A DNA stretch of 64,000 nt from assembly GCA_963576475.1 (NCBI GenBank), contig OY754980.1, positions 33,393,431 to 33,457,430 on the forward strand. Reading direction: 5' to 3'. Position numbers and translations under genes: made by a program. The notes below the pieces were generated by a model. That model worked only from the letters and a program-made list of their open reading frames with translations. It was not told the DNA's origin and made no database searches. Of the stretch, positions 19,495 to 29,959 are shown one piece after another. How positions within the stretch are numbered: the stretch's first letter is position 1; each line of letters begins with the position of its first letter. This DNA is from Molanna angustata (Eukaryota; Arthropoda; Insecta; Trichoptera; Molannidae).

Positions 19495-19713
19495 GGTGTG
19501 CGGGTATGCATTACTTTATACAGTAAGCACGACACATGCGTGAATTCCCACACACTAGCCTCGTCTCACCTAAAAAGGCAACACACAGAAAGGGTGGTGA
19601 ACCTCATTAGTATGTGAAATGTTATTGTTGCCTGTTATATTTTCGATTACCGGAGATATTAAAAAAGAGTGGAAACACTATTCTGAGCCGGTGTCTCACA
19701 GCTAACAAGTAAC
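19495..19713 (-). mobile_element. SINE with LINE-type tail, third copy (3'-truncated)
   Basis: Minus strand starts AGCTGTGAGACACCGGCTCA, agreeing with the 5' end of the copy at 4363, and continues through AATCGAAAATATAACAGGCA, GAGGTTCACCACCC and GAGACGAGGCTAGTGTGTGG to CCCGCACACCTGTC. The GTGATGGTATG tail is missing. Confidence 0.75.
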
Positions 19714-19970
19714 GATAGTTTACAGAAATAAAAGGATTAAGAAAAAAAATTGGAATTGTGTTAAAAAAATATGAATTTCTTCAGTTTCTAAATAAATTTT
19801 CAATAAAAAAGATTAATATGTCGGTTATTTCGTCTCGTAAATGTTTTTTCAACCAAGTTATTTATTAATTACTTCTTTCAGTTTCAACATCACACGATTT
19901 CATAAATAAGTTTCATAAATAAGTGAAAAGACCTTATATAGTCACACTTCTGATGCTTTACATTTAAAAA

Positions 19971-20172
19971 GATCTGAAGTCGATGACAGTCCACGAGTGT
20001 GAATCTTCTATTCACATTCGTCGATTGTTCTTTTTGCACTATGGTGCCGAGATTGTTAATCTAGAGGGCTCCATGAGCTACTTTTCGTGCTATGCATTTT
20101 TTTGTCACTCATTTAGAGTTCTGTGAAGAGGCCGTTTATAGTTCCTATTTGCAGAGCGGGTGGTGGTGGAGG
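19971..20172 (+). mobile_element. R1-clade LINE 3' UTR, 5'-truncated copy
   Basis: Matches, in reverse, 9531-9750 of the R1-clade LINE: ACTATGGTGCCGAGATTG, TCTAGAGGGCTCCATGAGCT, TTTCGTGCTATGCATTTTTT and the terminal CAGAGCGGGTGGTGGTGG. It ends at the same GGTGGTGG block, which fixes the 3' end of that family. Confidence 0.85.
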
Positions 20173-21447
20173 TAAATAAGTGAATGCAAAGTAACGAAGA
20201 TTTTTCTTGACACTCACGGTGTTTAGGTACTTACATTATAAAACTCCATTATAAATTATAAATCATAAAATAATTAATGTAGAATTCGATAACCACCCTC
20301 TTTTTTAAGTTGGTTGAAAATAAAACAATCCCACTTATTTGTACACTTTTTTATTCTTTTTACTAGCCTTTATGTCCCGCCGTTGGCCAAGAATGTAAAA
20401 CTGTGAAGGAATAAGCAATCGTTTTTATAATATTGTCACCCAATTATTTTGCAATATCGGACTATGAAAAGTGGTTTGAAATTTGATTGAGTTTAAGCAT
20501 TGTAAAATGTTCAAGTGATGGCCACAACCCATTCTTTTTTATATATTGCTATAAAGTGTGAATGAAGTATAATATACAATTTCTGCACGCATGGACTACG
20601 CGAAATGGTTTTAAATATGACAGTTTATCAACGTTGTACACAACCCCCATTTTTAAATATTATCATCGAAAACAAATTGTAATATATACCTATTGAAAAT
20701 TTAGTAATTTTGGATGTTGGAATGTGGTTAAAATTTGATTAAATAATGTACTGAAAAGATCTAGTGTTGGTCACATCCCATTCGTTTTTATATTTTTTCA
20801 TCAAGTGTGCATTATATTTTTGCACAATTAGACTGATAGACTTAAAATTGACACAAAAGTCTACATCAACGAAGAAGAAAAAGACTTAAACTATAATAAA
20901 TAGTTTTTAATTTGAATATAAACGTTGTGAAGAGTTCAGTAATGGCCACAACCCCCATTATTTAAATATCGTCAACGAAATCAAATATGAAGGTGTTGAA
21001 AATTATTCAAAATAGGATGATATAAATGGTTTAAATTTGATTAAACAAAAGTATTGAAAAGATTCTAGTGCAGGTTACATCGTCACATCCCACATCCCAT
21101 TCGTTTTTACATATGTATTTTCATCAAGTGTGCATATCGTTAATAATATTTCTGCACAATAGACTATTAGACTTAAAACTAACCCAAAAGTCTAAATAAA
21201 AAAGAGAAGAATAAGTATAAGACTATAAGAAATAGTTTGTATAAAAAACTATTTCAATGGTCTACATAAAATAAGAAAAAATACATAAAATAGAAGAATT
21301 AGACTATTGGAAATAGATTGTATAAAAACTGACTAAAAGGTCTACATAAAAGAAGAAGAAGATTAATCCATAGGAAATAGTTTTGTATAAAATTCACCAA
21401 AGTTCTATATAAAATAAGAAAACGAAGAAAAAGAATTAGACTCCACG

Positions 21448-21620
21448 AACGGTCGCTTCAGACCCTTCAGTACCTCCCATCCCTTCAATCCATCATTACG
21501 TCCCTTCCAATCAGGCCCTTCAGTACCTCCCGTCCCTTTAGGCCCTTTTATACCTCCCATCCCTTCAGGCCCTTTAGTGCATCCCTTCCCTTCATTACAT
21601 CCCGTCCCTTCAGCCGCTTA
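21448..21620. repeat. Pyrimidine-rich degenerate repeat (CCCTTCAG)
   Basis: Many variants of CCCTTCAGTACCTCCCATCC and CCCTTCAGGCCCTT, period about 30-40 bp, almost free of G on this strand. Adjacent to the LINE-derived repeats that follow. Confidence 0.8.
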
Positions 21621-22345
21621 AGAAAAGTTTAAATCCAGAAACCATCCTGGAAGAACCGCGAAGAGATGAAAGGACCTTCTTTTCCCAGGATACTCCACCT
21701 TCAAAGGTAAAATGACTAAATACACGAAGAAGAAGAACAAAAAGTTTAAATCCAGATACCTGCGAAGATATGGAAGGAAAATTGGACCTTCTTCTCCCAG
21801 GATAGTCCACCTAAAATGTCCAGGTAAAATGACCAAATGCACGATGAAGAAGAAAAAAGTTTATATCCAAAAACCGTCTTGGAAGACTTGCGAAGAGTTG
21901 GAAGAACAGTTGGACCTTCTTCTCCCAGTATTCTCCAACTTCATAGGTAAAATGACCAAAAATACATGAAGAAGAAGAAGAAGAAGAAAAAAGTTTAAAT
22001 CCAGAAACCTGCGAAGAGATGGAAGGACAATTGGAACTTCTTCTCCCAGGTTAGTCCACCTTCATAGGTAAAATGACCAAATTCACGATGAAGAAGAAGA
22101 AGAAAAAAGTTTAAATCCAGGAACCGTCCTGGAAGACCTGCGAAGAAATGGAGAGACAGTCGGACCTTCGTTTCCCAGGATATTCCGCTTTCATTGGTAA
22201 AATGACCAAATACACGAAGAAGAAGAAGAATAAGAAAAAAATTTAAATCCAGAAACCATCCCGGGCATACGCTCGACAATTCACCAAAGTTTCATTGTAA
22301 TCGGACAAACGGTTTAGGAGCACATAGCATACATGCATCCATACA
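21620..22345 (+). repeat. Tandem repeats of an RTE-like LINE 3' end
   Basis: About four and a half degenerate units of roughly 120-155 bp, each with GAAGACCTGCGAAGAGATGG (coding GRPAKRWK of a LINE C-terminus), CTTCTCCCAGGATAGTCCAC, GGTAAAATGACCAAATACAC, a GAAGAAGAAG run and AAATCCAGAAACC. The last unit continues into CATCCCGGGCATACGCTCGA and a CATACAT/(AAATA)n LINE tail. The same 3' UTR is the source of the 38-bp array at 57 kb. Confidence 0.8.
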
Positions 22346-23189
22346 TAAATAAATAAATAAAATAATTTTCCTATAGGAAATCAGTATATTGTTGATTTGT
22401 AAGTAAATAGTATTAGGTAGGTACCTTCCTACAACAATGTTCTAAATAATTTCGATTCATAACAAATTTTATTTGAATATCAGAATCTTTCCGTAACCAT
22501 AGTAACCATCGAACATATAAAATATTACTATCAAATGGGCTCGATACATTTTTTTGGATATGTAGGTAGGTACCTACATTGGTTTGTTCGATGCCATAAA
22601 AATGAAAATTGTCCGAAATATCAAATATTATATACAAATTATGCAATTTTATTATGCCTATATCTTTACTAATAATTAACAGACTTTTACAATATATGTC
22701 TTAAAACTTGCCGTAATGTCTTGTGTTTCATTTTATTATTTCATAATTACATTCATTTCAAAGGTTTATTATTTTCAAGAACATATTCATTCGGTGGGAA
22801 AATGAAATATTGTATGAAAAGATATTAAAATGGCGGCGTTCATGTACAAAACGCTTACATTAAAAATAAGTTAAACATTATAATTATACAAAATATTCAC
22901 CATGTTTTTCACTCAAACGCTAAGTTATACTTGAAAATATATTTTTTTCGTGTAAATACGTACTTCTAACTTTTAAACTAACAGATATTTGCGTGCAAAA
23001 TGTATACTTTTTTGACAGATACGACTTGGAAAATTTTGTATGAAAAAAATAATTATTGAAATATTTTTAAAATTCAGCATTTTTATCGCATTATTTTTAG
23101 CGTGACACTGCATCAGGTATACAGGTACACGTTCGCACATAAATTAGATTTTTAGATGCTCTTGGTTTTTCAGAAGGCGTGAGACAAAC

Positions 23190-23213
23190 ACACACACACA
23201 CACATACACTAAC
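23190..23213. repeat. (AC)n microsatellite
   Basis: A short AC run at the same place in copy A as the GT run at 48150 in copy B, so the microsatellite is an inherited part of that repeat. Confidence 0.85.
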
Positions 23214-23225
23214 ATTTTGATTGCT

Positions 23226-23722
23226 TTATTACTTTAGACAAGGACCACCGTATCGCCTGTGCCTTGGAAATTCACCTGGTGAAACGGTTGCCTTGTTTTT
23301 AATGAACAAAATAAGTTGTACCTACAGTTCATTCTGTATACCACACAGGGTACACAGTATACAGCATGACGGTTTGTGTCTATGTGTGTAGGTAAAAAGC
23401 AAATTTAATAAAACGTAAAAATATTTGTTGTTTTGAGGCACGAAGGTATGTTTAAAGAATTTCCACAATTCTACTTTGAGGTATGTTTAAAGAATTACCA
23501 CAAGTGTTTTGAAAATGCTAAAGCTTCACTCTGCATTGTTCTGCCATCTATTGTTAATAACAGGAATAACTTTATAAAACTGTTCAAAGTTCAGCACTGG
23601 ACATATTTGATTGAAATAATATGTAGGTTTTTCGCTAGATGACACTAATAATATGTCAGAAAACATTATTAATTTGAGCTAATACATTTTTATTATTTGA
23701 GCTATAAACCGTTTCACTATAA
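23226..23722. other. Unassigned segment between repeat copies
   Basis: Absent from copy B of the long repeat at the matching point. Contains no clear gene; the 69-codon frame at 23433-23642 has no domain. Confidence 0.35.
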
Positions 23723-23980
23723 CTAGTTGCATGTGACACATGAGATCCAACTGTCGATAGCGATAGTATGTATAGTTGAATAATATGTGCCAAACTATAA
23801 ACCCATAAATCCAAATTATGGAATAAGACATTTTGTTTTCTATACGAAACATGCAGGTATGTATGTATGTTAAGATAGTATAGTATGGAGAGGATAGTCC
23901 TTTCTTTATACCTAGAATATTATGATAACAGCATTATGGTATGTTATGTATGTTTGGAGATTAAGTATCTTTCCTAGCGA
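23723..23980 (-). mobile_element. Helitron-like element, 3'-end fragment
   Basis: Starts CTAGTTGCATGTGACACATG then ATCCAACTGTCGATAGC and continues through the captured LINE piece (TATGGAGAGGATAGTCC) before being lost near 23980. In element orientation this is the 3' quarter. Confidence 0.8.
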
Positions 23981-24039
23981 CAAACAAATATACTTGCCGT
24001 CGCTAGGCGCGCGCTCGAAACAAATTTCGAGATGTGGTC

Positions 24040-24520
24040 TGCGTGAGTTTGTTCAATTATTTTTTTATTTAAATATTTTATTATGAAAACTTGATAATTC
24101 TACGGAACCTGTTTATGAATGTGATATGCCTTTTTACCCATTTGAAAATAAAAAAATCAAATTTTGACCCCTGAGCTTGGTGTCACTTTGAAATATTTGA
24201 CAGATAAAAAAATTGAGAAGCACTATTCAGATATCCTTCAAAATATAGTCCTAGGCAAATATCAGGTATACATTTTTGCAAAATTTGAAAATATTCGAAT
24301 GAGTACTTTAGTCTATAATCGATAAAGTAAAATAAACACGCCGTACATAGTATACAGCACATAGTACATACACTCACAGATACATTGTGATGAAACTTTC
24401 AGAATACAATCTCAGCATAATCTACAATAAAAAAATAACCTTAAAAATTGCGAAATCATAACTCCCCGCTATATCCGCATGGGTAGGTGAGGAGTAAAAA
24501 AGATTTATAGTAAAAATATC
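24040..24520 (+). repeat. Dispersed repeat, partial copy (CA-tract family)
   Basis: Shares TTTGAAAATAAAAAAATCAA, GAGCTTGGTGTCACTTTGAA, AATATTTGACAG, GATACATTGTGATGAAAC, ATTGCGAAATCATAACTCCC and GTGAGGAGTAAAA with 47.75-48.1, 55.2-55.7 (reversed) and 56.27-56.87 kb. Confidence 0.7.
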
Positions 24521-24759
24521 AGGAAATTTACTGCCTCACTAGACGAGTCGTTTCTGGCAGTAATTTTCCAATTTGGTCAAATGTTACACTAGAGTCTACA
24601 ATCCGCATTTATCATTCCGCATTATGTTTCCGGTTGGCTCTCTGATTGGTTGAGATCTCGTAGTATTAAGTCAAATGAGCTGTGAAATTTTATATTAAAT
24701 GAGAAAATTAAAAGGACATATAAATTTAATTTACAATAATTTATAATTCAATTTATAAA

Positions 24760-24830
24760 GCAACTCGCTCACGCGAGTCGCTATTATTATTATAATCAAA
24801 CTTAAACCTAACCTAAGAATGCAGAAAAGA
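24760..24830. repeat. Single arm of the 5.0-kb palindromic MITE family
   Basis: GCAACTCGCTCACGCGAGTC then GCTATTATTATT and AAACCTAACCTAAG match the left arm at 5006; the right arm is absent. Confidence 0.65.
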
Positions 24831-25589
24831 AGAGCTAGTACTAGACGCTACTAAATGTTACATGTTATTGAATAGCCAACAGAATAAAATAATATAGGTA
24901 CAGGGCCTCTCAGTTATTAAAACCAATAAGAGTTTATTATTATTTTAATTAAAATACCTATTTAAAAAATGAAAATTAGTATTTATTATTTATTCGAGTT
25001 CCTGACATGACAGGGTACCAGACGAAGAAGGAAAAGAAGATATGTACAAGTTCGATTGTCACGACTCAAAACAAAATATGGAAGGAGTTAAGTTAGTAGG
25101 TAATTCCCACAGCAATATGGAGTAGCAGAAGGTTCACGTTAAGCCCCTGAAAATCCCCTCTGAACAGAGCCACAGTCTCCAGTCTCCAGTGGATGATGTG
25201 GCGGAGAATTGAAACAGAATTAAGTTCATATAACCCACAATAATGCGTTTTGAATGTTAATGACTTAGACTCTGCTTTGCTTAGGAATTTGGATGCTCCA
25301 TCTATATCTATGTATGTACCTACCTATATATTCATACGGATGGATAATGGATAGTTTGTTACTAACTTCATACTTTACTATACACTTACAAGGCTACCAA
25401 CTTTTTCATACAATATTTATCTATTCGTTCCTTTACTTCATTTGTATTTTTATTATACCTACATACATATTTACCTTAATGTCTTTCGGGTATTTTATTT
25501 TTCTTGGAATTTATCCTTCCTTCTCTATTATTGTTATCCTCTTTTTGAACCTATATATAGATGGTCTTTATCACTATTGTTCACCATTC

Positions 25590-25800
25590 TGACGATGCTC
25601 AGCATAGAGCGATACTGGTGAGTGGGAGTCGCGTTTGTGAAAAATTTAAATAGAACCTAAAATTAAATATATTTTTTTTATACCTAATTCTAGTTCTTTC
25701 CATATTATTGTATTTAGGGTTCCAAATGACTGAGGCGAATTCCAGCTTAACCCTGTTTATTGTTATATTATATTGTTTAAACCTAGAGAAGTTGGTCCAC
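25590..25800 (-). mobile_element. LINE thumb-region relic
   Basis: Minus strand encodes RVKLEFASVIWNP, the conserved SxLEYxSxVWNP block after the RT domain in jockey/CR1-group LINEs, then degraded sequence with TATCGCTCTATGCTGAGCAT. A related non-coding stretch at 47.59-47.69 kb shares TTGTTCACCATTCTGACGAT in reverse. Confidence 0.55.
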
Positions 25801-25816
25801 AGAATAATAGTTATAA

Positions 25817-26426
25817 CTAGTTGCAAGTAACACATGAGATCCAACTGTCGATAGCGATAGTATGTATAGTTGAAGAATAAGTACCAAACTATAAACCCAT
25901 AAATCCAAATTATTCAATATTTTAGGATATTTTATTTTCTATACAACACATGTAGGTATGTATGTCAAGATAGGACAGTATGGAGGTCAGTCCTTTTTTC
26001 TACCCAGAATATGAAAACAGCGTAAGTAAGTAAGTTTGATAGAAAATTAAATTATCTAGTTGGGGTGTTTCGGCTTTTTATATATTATTAAAAAATAGGC
26101 AGTGAAACTCATAAATTTATAATAGAAAAAATATTTTTCTTAATAAAAAATGTTTGAGAAACCCTGGAATTTTTTTGAAAAAAGCTAATTTGGGATTTTG
26201 TATTTGTCTATGTTTATACCAATTTTCAGTGATCTAGCTTTTATGGTTTCTGAGATATATGGGAAAAATAAACCAAAAATTCAAAAGTTGATAACCCCTG
26301 ATTGAACAAAAATTCAAAATTTTGAGTATAAAAGTTTCGTAGGCCAATAACTGTTTATACATTCTGAAATTTTGGGCTCTGTAAATTGAGCGGATCAAAA
26401 GTTATAAGGGGGGACGGACACACAGA

Positions 26427-26459
<33 letters not shown>

Positions 26460-26460
26460 A

Positions 26461-26522
<62 letters not shown>

Positions 26523-26536
26523 CACACACAAACACA

Positions 26537-26586
<50 letters not shown>

Positions 26587-26819
26587 AACACACACACACA
26601 CACACACGAAATGTTCTACTCCGAATTCTCCGTATATGAGTAAATCAGTATATGGAACATATGCTGCGAAGCCTCTAAATTGGTGTTTTTTGACATCAAA
26701 GTTGGAAAAGCCGTGAAAAAAGTAGACCCTGCATACAATTCCTTCATACACGCGTTTTGGATTTTAACTGCCTCTTCCTTCAAAAGAATTTCATTCTCTT
26801 GAACGAATCGACAGTTGGA
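25817..26819 (-). mobile_element. Helitron-like element, full copy outside the array
   Basis: 1003 bp, from CTAGTTGCAAGTAACACATG to ATCGACAGTTGGA, preceded by A and followed by T. It carries the captured LINE piece at about 25953-26025 and an expanded (CA)n core. Internal blocks (ACCCTGGAATTTTTTTGAAA, GTTGATAACCCCTGA, GAGCGGATCAAAAGTTATAA) match the array copies with more divergence. Confidence 0.92.
26417..26608. repeat. Long (CA)n microsatellite with a (CG)n block
   Basis: Nearly 190 bp of CA repeats interrupted by CAAA steps and a (CG) run at about 26442-26457. It is the expanded core of the surrounding Helitron-like copy and produces spurious open frames on both strands. Confidence 0.95.
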
Positions 26820-27215
26820 TGAGAGTTGTATAATGGTTCAAGTGTAAAAGTTTTGATGCATTTTGAAATTCAAATGTGTCAAATAATAATGAAATTGTTG
26901 ACTTTTCAAGTGCACTGTTTATGGTTCAGTGTGTGCTATAGGTAGGTACTTATTTAGTACGTTATAACAGGATTATACTGCGACCACATCCCATATAGGT
27001 ACCACGCTATACCCGGGAATTGTTAACTGTCAAATAAATTTTAATGTACATAGGTATAATTGATAGGTATTTCTCTTGCTATGTCTGGTTCTTTTGTAGA
27101 TTTCATGGATTTACACGACGACATAAAAAATGGTAAGTGACAGCTGATTAAGATTTCTCGACGCAAACATCAAATTTTGAATCGCAAAATTCGATCTGGA
27201 CAAACACTTAGGCAA
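26820..27215. other. Non-coding stretch
   Basis: No gene or known repeat recognised, only TAGGTAGGTACTT-type motifs common in this window. Confidence 0.45.
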
Positions 27216-27590
27216 GGTTGTTTCAACAAAAGTATCAGTAATAGTATAGTTAAAATACTTTGATTTCATAAAGTTGTTCAAAATTGCGTGGTTTGACGGG
27301 ATAAGATTTCAATGAAACAACCAAAAGTAATGCACAATTTTATGAAATCAAAGTATTTTAACTATACTTTTACTTCAATCTTTGTTAGAGAACCACATAC
27401 TGGTTGGGTTGTTTCAATAAAAGTATCAGTAATTGTATAGTTAAAATACCTTGATTTCATAAAATTATTTATAATATGTCGCTCTACAGCATTACATTTC
27501 ATTGAAACAACCAAAAGCTTCGAACAATTTTTTAGTATTTTCTATATTATTACTTTAATCTTTGTTCGAGAAACACAGCCATAGTGATAT
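27216..27590. mobile_element. Two adjacent palindromic MITE copies
   Basis: Each unit (27216-27405 and 27406-27590) begins GGTTGTTTCAAYAAAAGTAT and has paired arms: AGTATAGTTAAAATACTTTG on the left and CAAAGTATTTTAACTATACT on the right, with GAAACAACCAAAAG between. The second is more degraded. A half copy lies at 1.9 kb. Non-coding. Confidence 0.75.
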
Positions 27591-27837
27591 CGCATCAACT
27601 CTAAGTTGCGGTCCAAAGTATGTGGATTAAACCAATTTTTGAAAAATAAGTACAATTAAAGAACTAAATATGATATTAGATGTACGTGCGTAAGAGGTAC
27701 ATGTATTATTTGTATTTAATTTCGTATAGTATGTTAATTTCTTTTTCATACATGTATACCTACATGTACTAGGTGTTGTACTTTGTATAATCAAATAATA
27801 TAAATAAATGATGGATTTTTTTTATTTTGGATCGCTT

Positions 27838-27990
27838 CTAGGGCAACTAACAAGTACCTACTAAGCTCAAATATTAATGTAACACGGGACTAATGACAAG
27901 TTGGCTTATTAAGATGATAATGAATAGCGTCTCATTCGAGACGAATTCACGTCGAAACAAACCTCAGCATACGTTGTTAAATAAACAGCG
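27838..27990 (-). mobile_element. SINE fragment, same family as 34.5 kb
   Basis: Shares GGGCAACTAACAAGT, CTCAAATATTAATGTAACAC and a following CAAGTTGGC block with the body of the tRNA-headed SINE at 34.45-34.68 kb; the tRNA head is not present here. Confidence 0.5.
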
Positions 27991-28007
27991 TTTCTGCTGA
28001 ATATGAG

Positions 28008-28280
28008 TTACCACCAGAAGAGTGTGTTACACACGGAATACTGATATAAACTTTCAGCGCACCCTACATTAAATTTGACTGTTGCAGTGTAATGTAGTAT
28101 TATGTGAGCAGTTTCTAGTGCAGTGTTGTAGTTTTTGGAGTGTTTTAAGAGGGTATAGTAATATGTATGGCATTTGAAGAGATCTTCAGTTCGTAGATAA
28201 TACAAAATACGTAATTCAAGTAGTTTGTAAGTAACTTCGTTTTGTTTTCGATTCAAACTGAACAGATATGTCATTCTCAA
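28008..28280 (-). CDS. Unidentified 90-codon open frame
   Basis: The minus-strand frame reads LLELRILYYLRTEDLFKCHT and later ALETAHIILHYTATVKFNVG. Its composition looks protein-like rather than random (no long homopolymers, mixed residues), unlike other small frames here. I do not recognise a domain. It may be a relic of a retroelement C-terminus or a host exon; no splice context was established. Confidence 0.25.
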   Translation of the reverse strand: MRMTYLFSLNRKQNEVTYKLLELRILYYLRTEDLFKCHTYYYTLLKHSKNYNTALETAHIILHYTATVKFNVGCAESLYQYSVCNTLFWW

Positions 28281-28654
28281 TGAATTATCGATAATGTTTT
28301 CAACAAAATGTTTACGAAAGAAATAAGTTTCTACAGTATTTGTATGACCTGGAATATTTGTACGTCAAATGCAATAAACAACTCGAAAGTGAATCATTTT
28401 TGAAAACAATTTTAGCAATAACTCATTGAATTCTCAAACTTACTAAAGTAAAACTTATATGATCAAATATGAATCAAATGTTTTTTTAGTAATTTCACTT
28501 ATGTAATTTTTAAGTTATATTATTTGTTACAGTTTTCATAAAGCGTCTAATGATTGATTATTTATTAAGTTTATTTTTTTTATATAATATATGTAAAGAT
28601 TAATTTTGCTGACGGCATTTATTATTTTTTATATATGCATTTATGTACTTCCAT

Positions 28655-28790
28655 AATAGGTTCATCAAATTAATTCAATATTTTTTTCAAATTAATTCAA
28701 TATTTTTTCCCTACATCAAATTCATCAAATTCCCTACATCAAATTAATTCAATATTTTCCCTACATCAAATTAATTCAATATTTTTTTTT
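28655..28790. repeat. Short tandem repeat, AATTCAATATTTT / CCCTACATCAAATT
   Basis: Four irregular repeats of TTAATTCAATATTTT and three of CCCTACATCAAATT arranged in alternation, next to the tail of the LINE fragment that follows; possibly slippage of a LINE 3' tail. Confidence 0.8.
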
Positions 28791-29235
28791 TATTAAGTTT
28801 ACAATAACATATACAAAATATAAAACAAACAAACTATATAGAAAAGATTCACAGTAAGACAAAACATATTTACCCTTTACTAGAGTGCAAGCACTCGTGT
28901 ATAAAGGAGACAATTTAATACAGAATACACAAAATATTATACATACATAATTATTATCTATACAAAAAGAAGTTAATATAATTTACATATCAGTCAAATA
29001 ATAAGTTTGATTTATTCTTTATTTTTCTTTTAAAATCATTATGTTCAATTGCCAGTCTCAAATCTGTTTCAAGTTGGTTGAACCACACCACCCCATTGTA
29101 CGTGTAGTAGTGCTGTGTTGTGTATGTATGTGTTAATGGGGTACACAGTTGACCCATTATATTATGTCTATCACTCGCCACACGTACAAAGGCATGGTGC
29201 GACCTTCCAATGTCCTTATGTATTTGAAATAGCAC
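28790..29235 (-). mobile_element. CR1/L2-like LINE 3' end
   Basis: Minus strand encodes QHYYTYNGVVWFNQLETDLR then NDFKRKIKNKSNLLFD and stop, the usual C-terminus (HxYxGxKWFNxLP, FKxxLK). A 3' UTR of about 230 bp follows toward 28790. 5'-truncated. Confidence 0.75.
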
Positions 29236-29284
29236 ATTTTTTTATAGATATATCTAAACTTAAATACCGCACTATGAAAATTAT

Positions 29285-29520
29285 GGAAAGTATCAAGGTA
29301 TAAATCACAAAAAAACCATGTGTATAATGTTGTAAATCTCCATTTTACGAGGTTTTTGAAATTATCAAGGTATAGTATCAAGGTGTAAATCACAAAAAAA
29401 CAAGTGTATAATGTTGCAAATCTCCATTTTACGAGGTTTTTGAAATTATCAAGGTATAAATCACAAAAAAACAAGTGTATAATGTTGTAAATCTCCATTG
29501 TACGAAGTTTTTGAAATTAA
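29285..29520. repeat. Three tandem repeats of ~78 bp
   Basis: Each unit has TATCAAGGTATAAATCAC, GTGTATAATGTTGTAAATCT and CCATTTTACGAGGTTTTTGA; the second unit has an internal duplication of ATCAAGGTRTA. Frames across it are repeat artefacts. Confidence 0.88.
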
Positions 29521-29534
29521 AAAACTGTAGGTTT

Positions 29535-29690
29535 TCATATATATTTTCCTTTTGACAGGTTCTACAATATATATATTTTTCTTTTGACAGTTATTTTTTT
29601 GACATATTCTGCATATATTTTCCTTTTGACAGGTTCTTCATATATATTTTCCTATTGACAGGTTCTACACATATATTTTCCATTTATCGT
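29535..29690. repeat. Degenerate ~30-40-bp tandem repeats
   Basis: Five variants of CATATATATTTTCCTTTTGA followed by CAGGTTCT. Confidence 0.8.
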
Positions 29691-29940
29691 CCTACTCAAT
29701 GTTCTCTGTAACGTGTGCGCGTGTAAACCTACTAAAATGTCTCCGCACACATGTTTTACCTTCCGCACAGTCAATAATTATTATATAAGAAAGTTTCCAT
29801 TGCCAGATTTTAGTTTAGCTCGAATGAATGAAACGATACATGCACAATTATTTTGTTAGTGTTGTTATAATATAAAATCACTGTGATTAATAAATACTCT
29901 AAAAATATATATTTAAATGAAAAATTGTATGTGTGTTTAT

Positions 29941-29959
29941 GGGGGGGGGGGGGGGGGGG
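29941..29959. repeat. G homopolymer (19)
   Basis: Nineteen consecutive G preceded by TGTGTGTTTAT. Such runs can form G-quadruplexes and are also prone to length error. Confidence 0.8.

Larger units (their letters stand above)
20363..23225 (-). repeat. Long non-coding dispersed repeat, copy A
   Basis: Matches 48.1-50.4 kb in opposite orientation. Both copies begin at CTAGCYTTTATGTCCC then CGCCGTTGGCCAAGAATGTA and share internal degenerate units (ATGGCCACAACCC alternating with CACATCCCATTCGTTTTT; TAGGAAATAGTTTGTATA) and the segment 22430-23220. Read in the minus direction it ends GCTAG followed by T, like a Helitron 3' end, with TTGGCCAA upstream. No protein is encoded. A block of LINE-derived repeats (21448-22345) interrupts it relative to copy B. 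Related sequence continues at 24040-24520. Confidence 0.7.

Noticed and set aside
24443..24460. CTAGTTGATAAT motif of the CA-tract repeats as a Helitron terminus
   Set aside because: The copy at 24.4 kb lacks the CTAG block yet continues on both sides, so it is internal and not an element end.
25293..25592. 99-codon plus-strand frame looking like a membrane protein
   Set aside because: Hydrophobic residues come from T-rich DNA; the stretch is part of a dispersed repeat region shared with 47.6 kb and next to a LINE relic on the other strand.
26355..26751. Open frames of 82-118 codons on both strands across the CA tract
   Set aside because: They are Cys/Val or Thr/His runs produced by a (CA)n/(GT)n microsatellite with no stop codon; the same artefact appears in each Helitron-like copy at 38-45 kb and at 8.8 kb.
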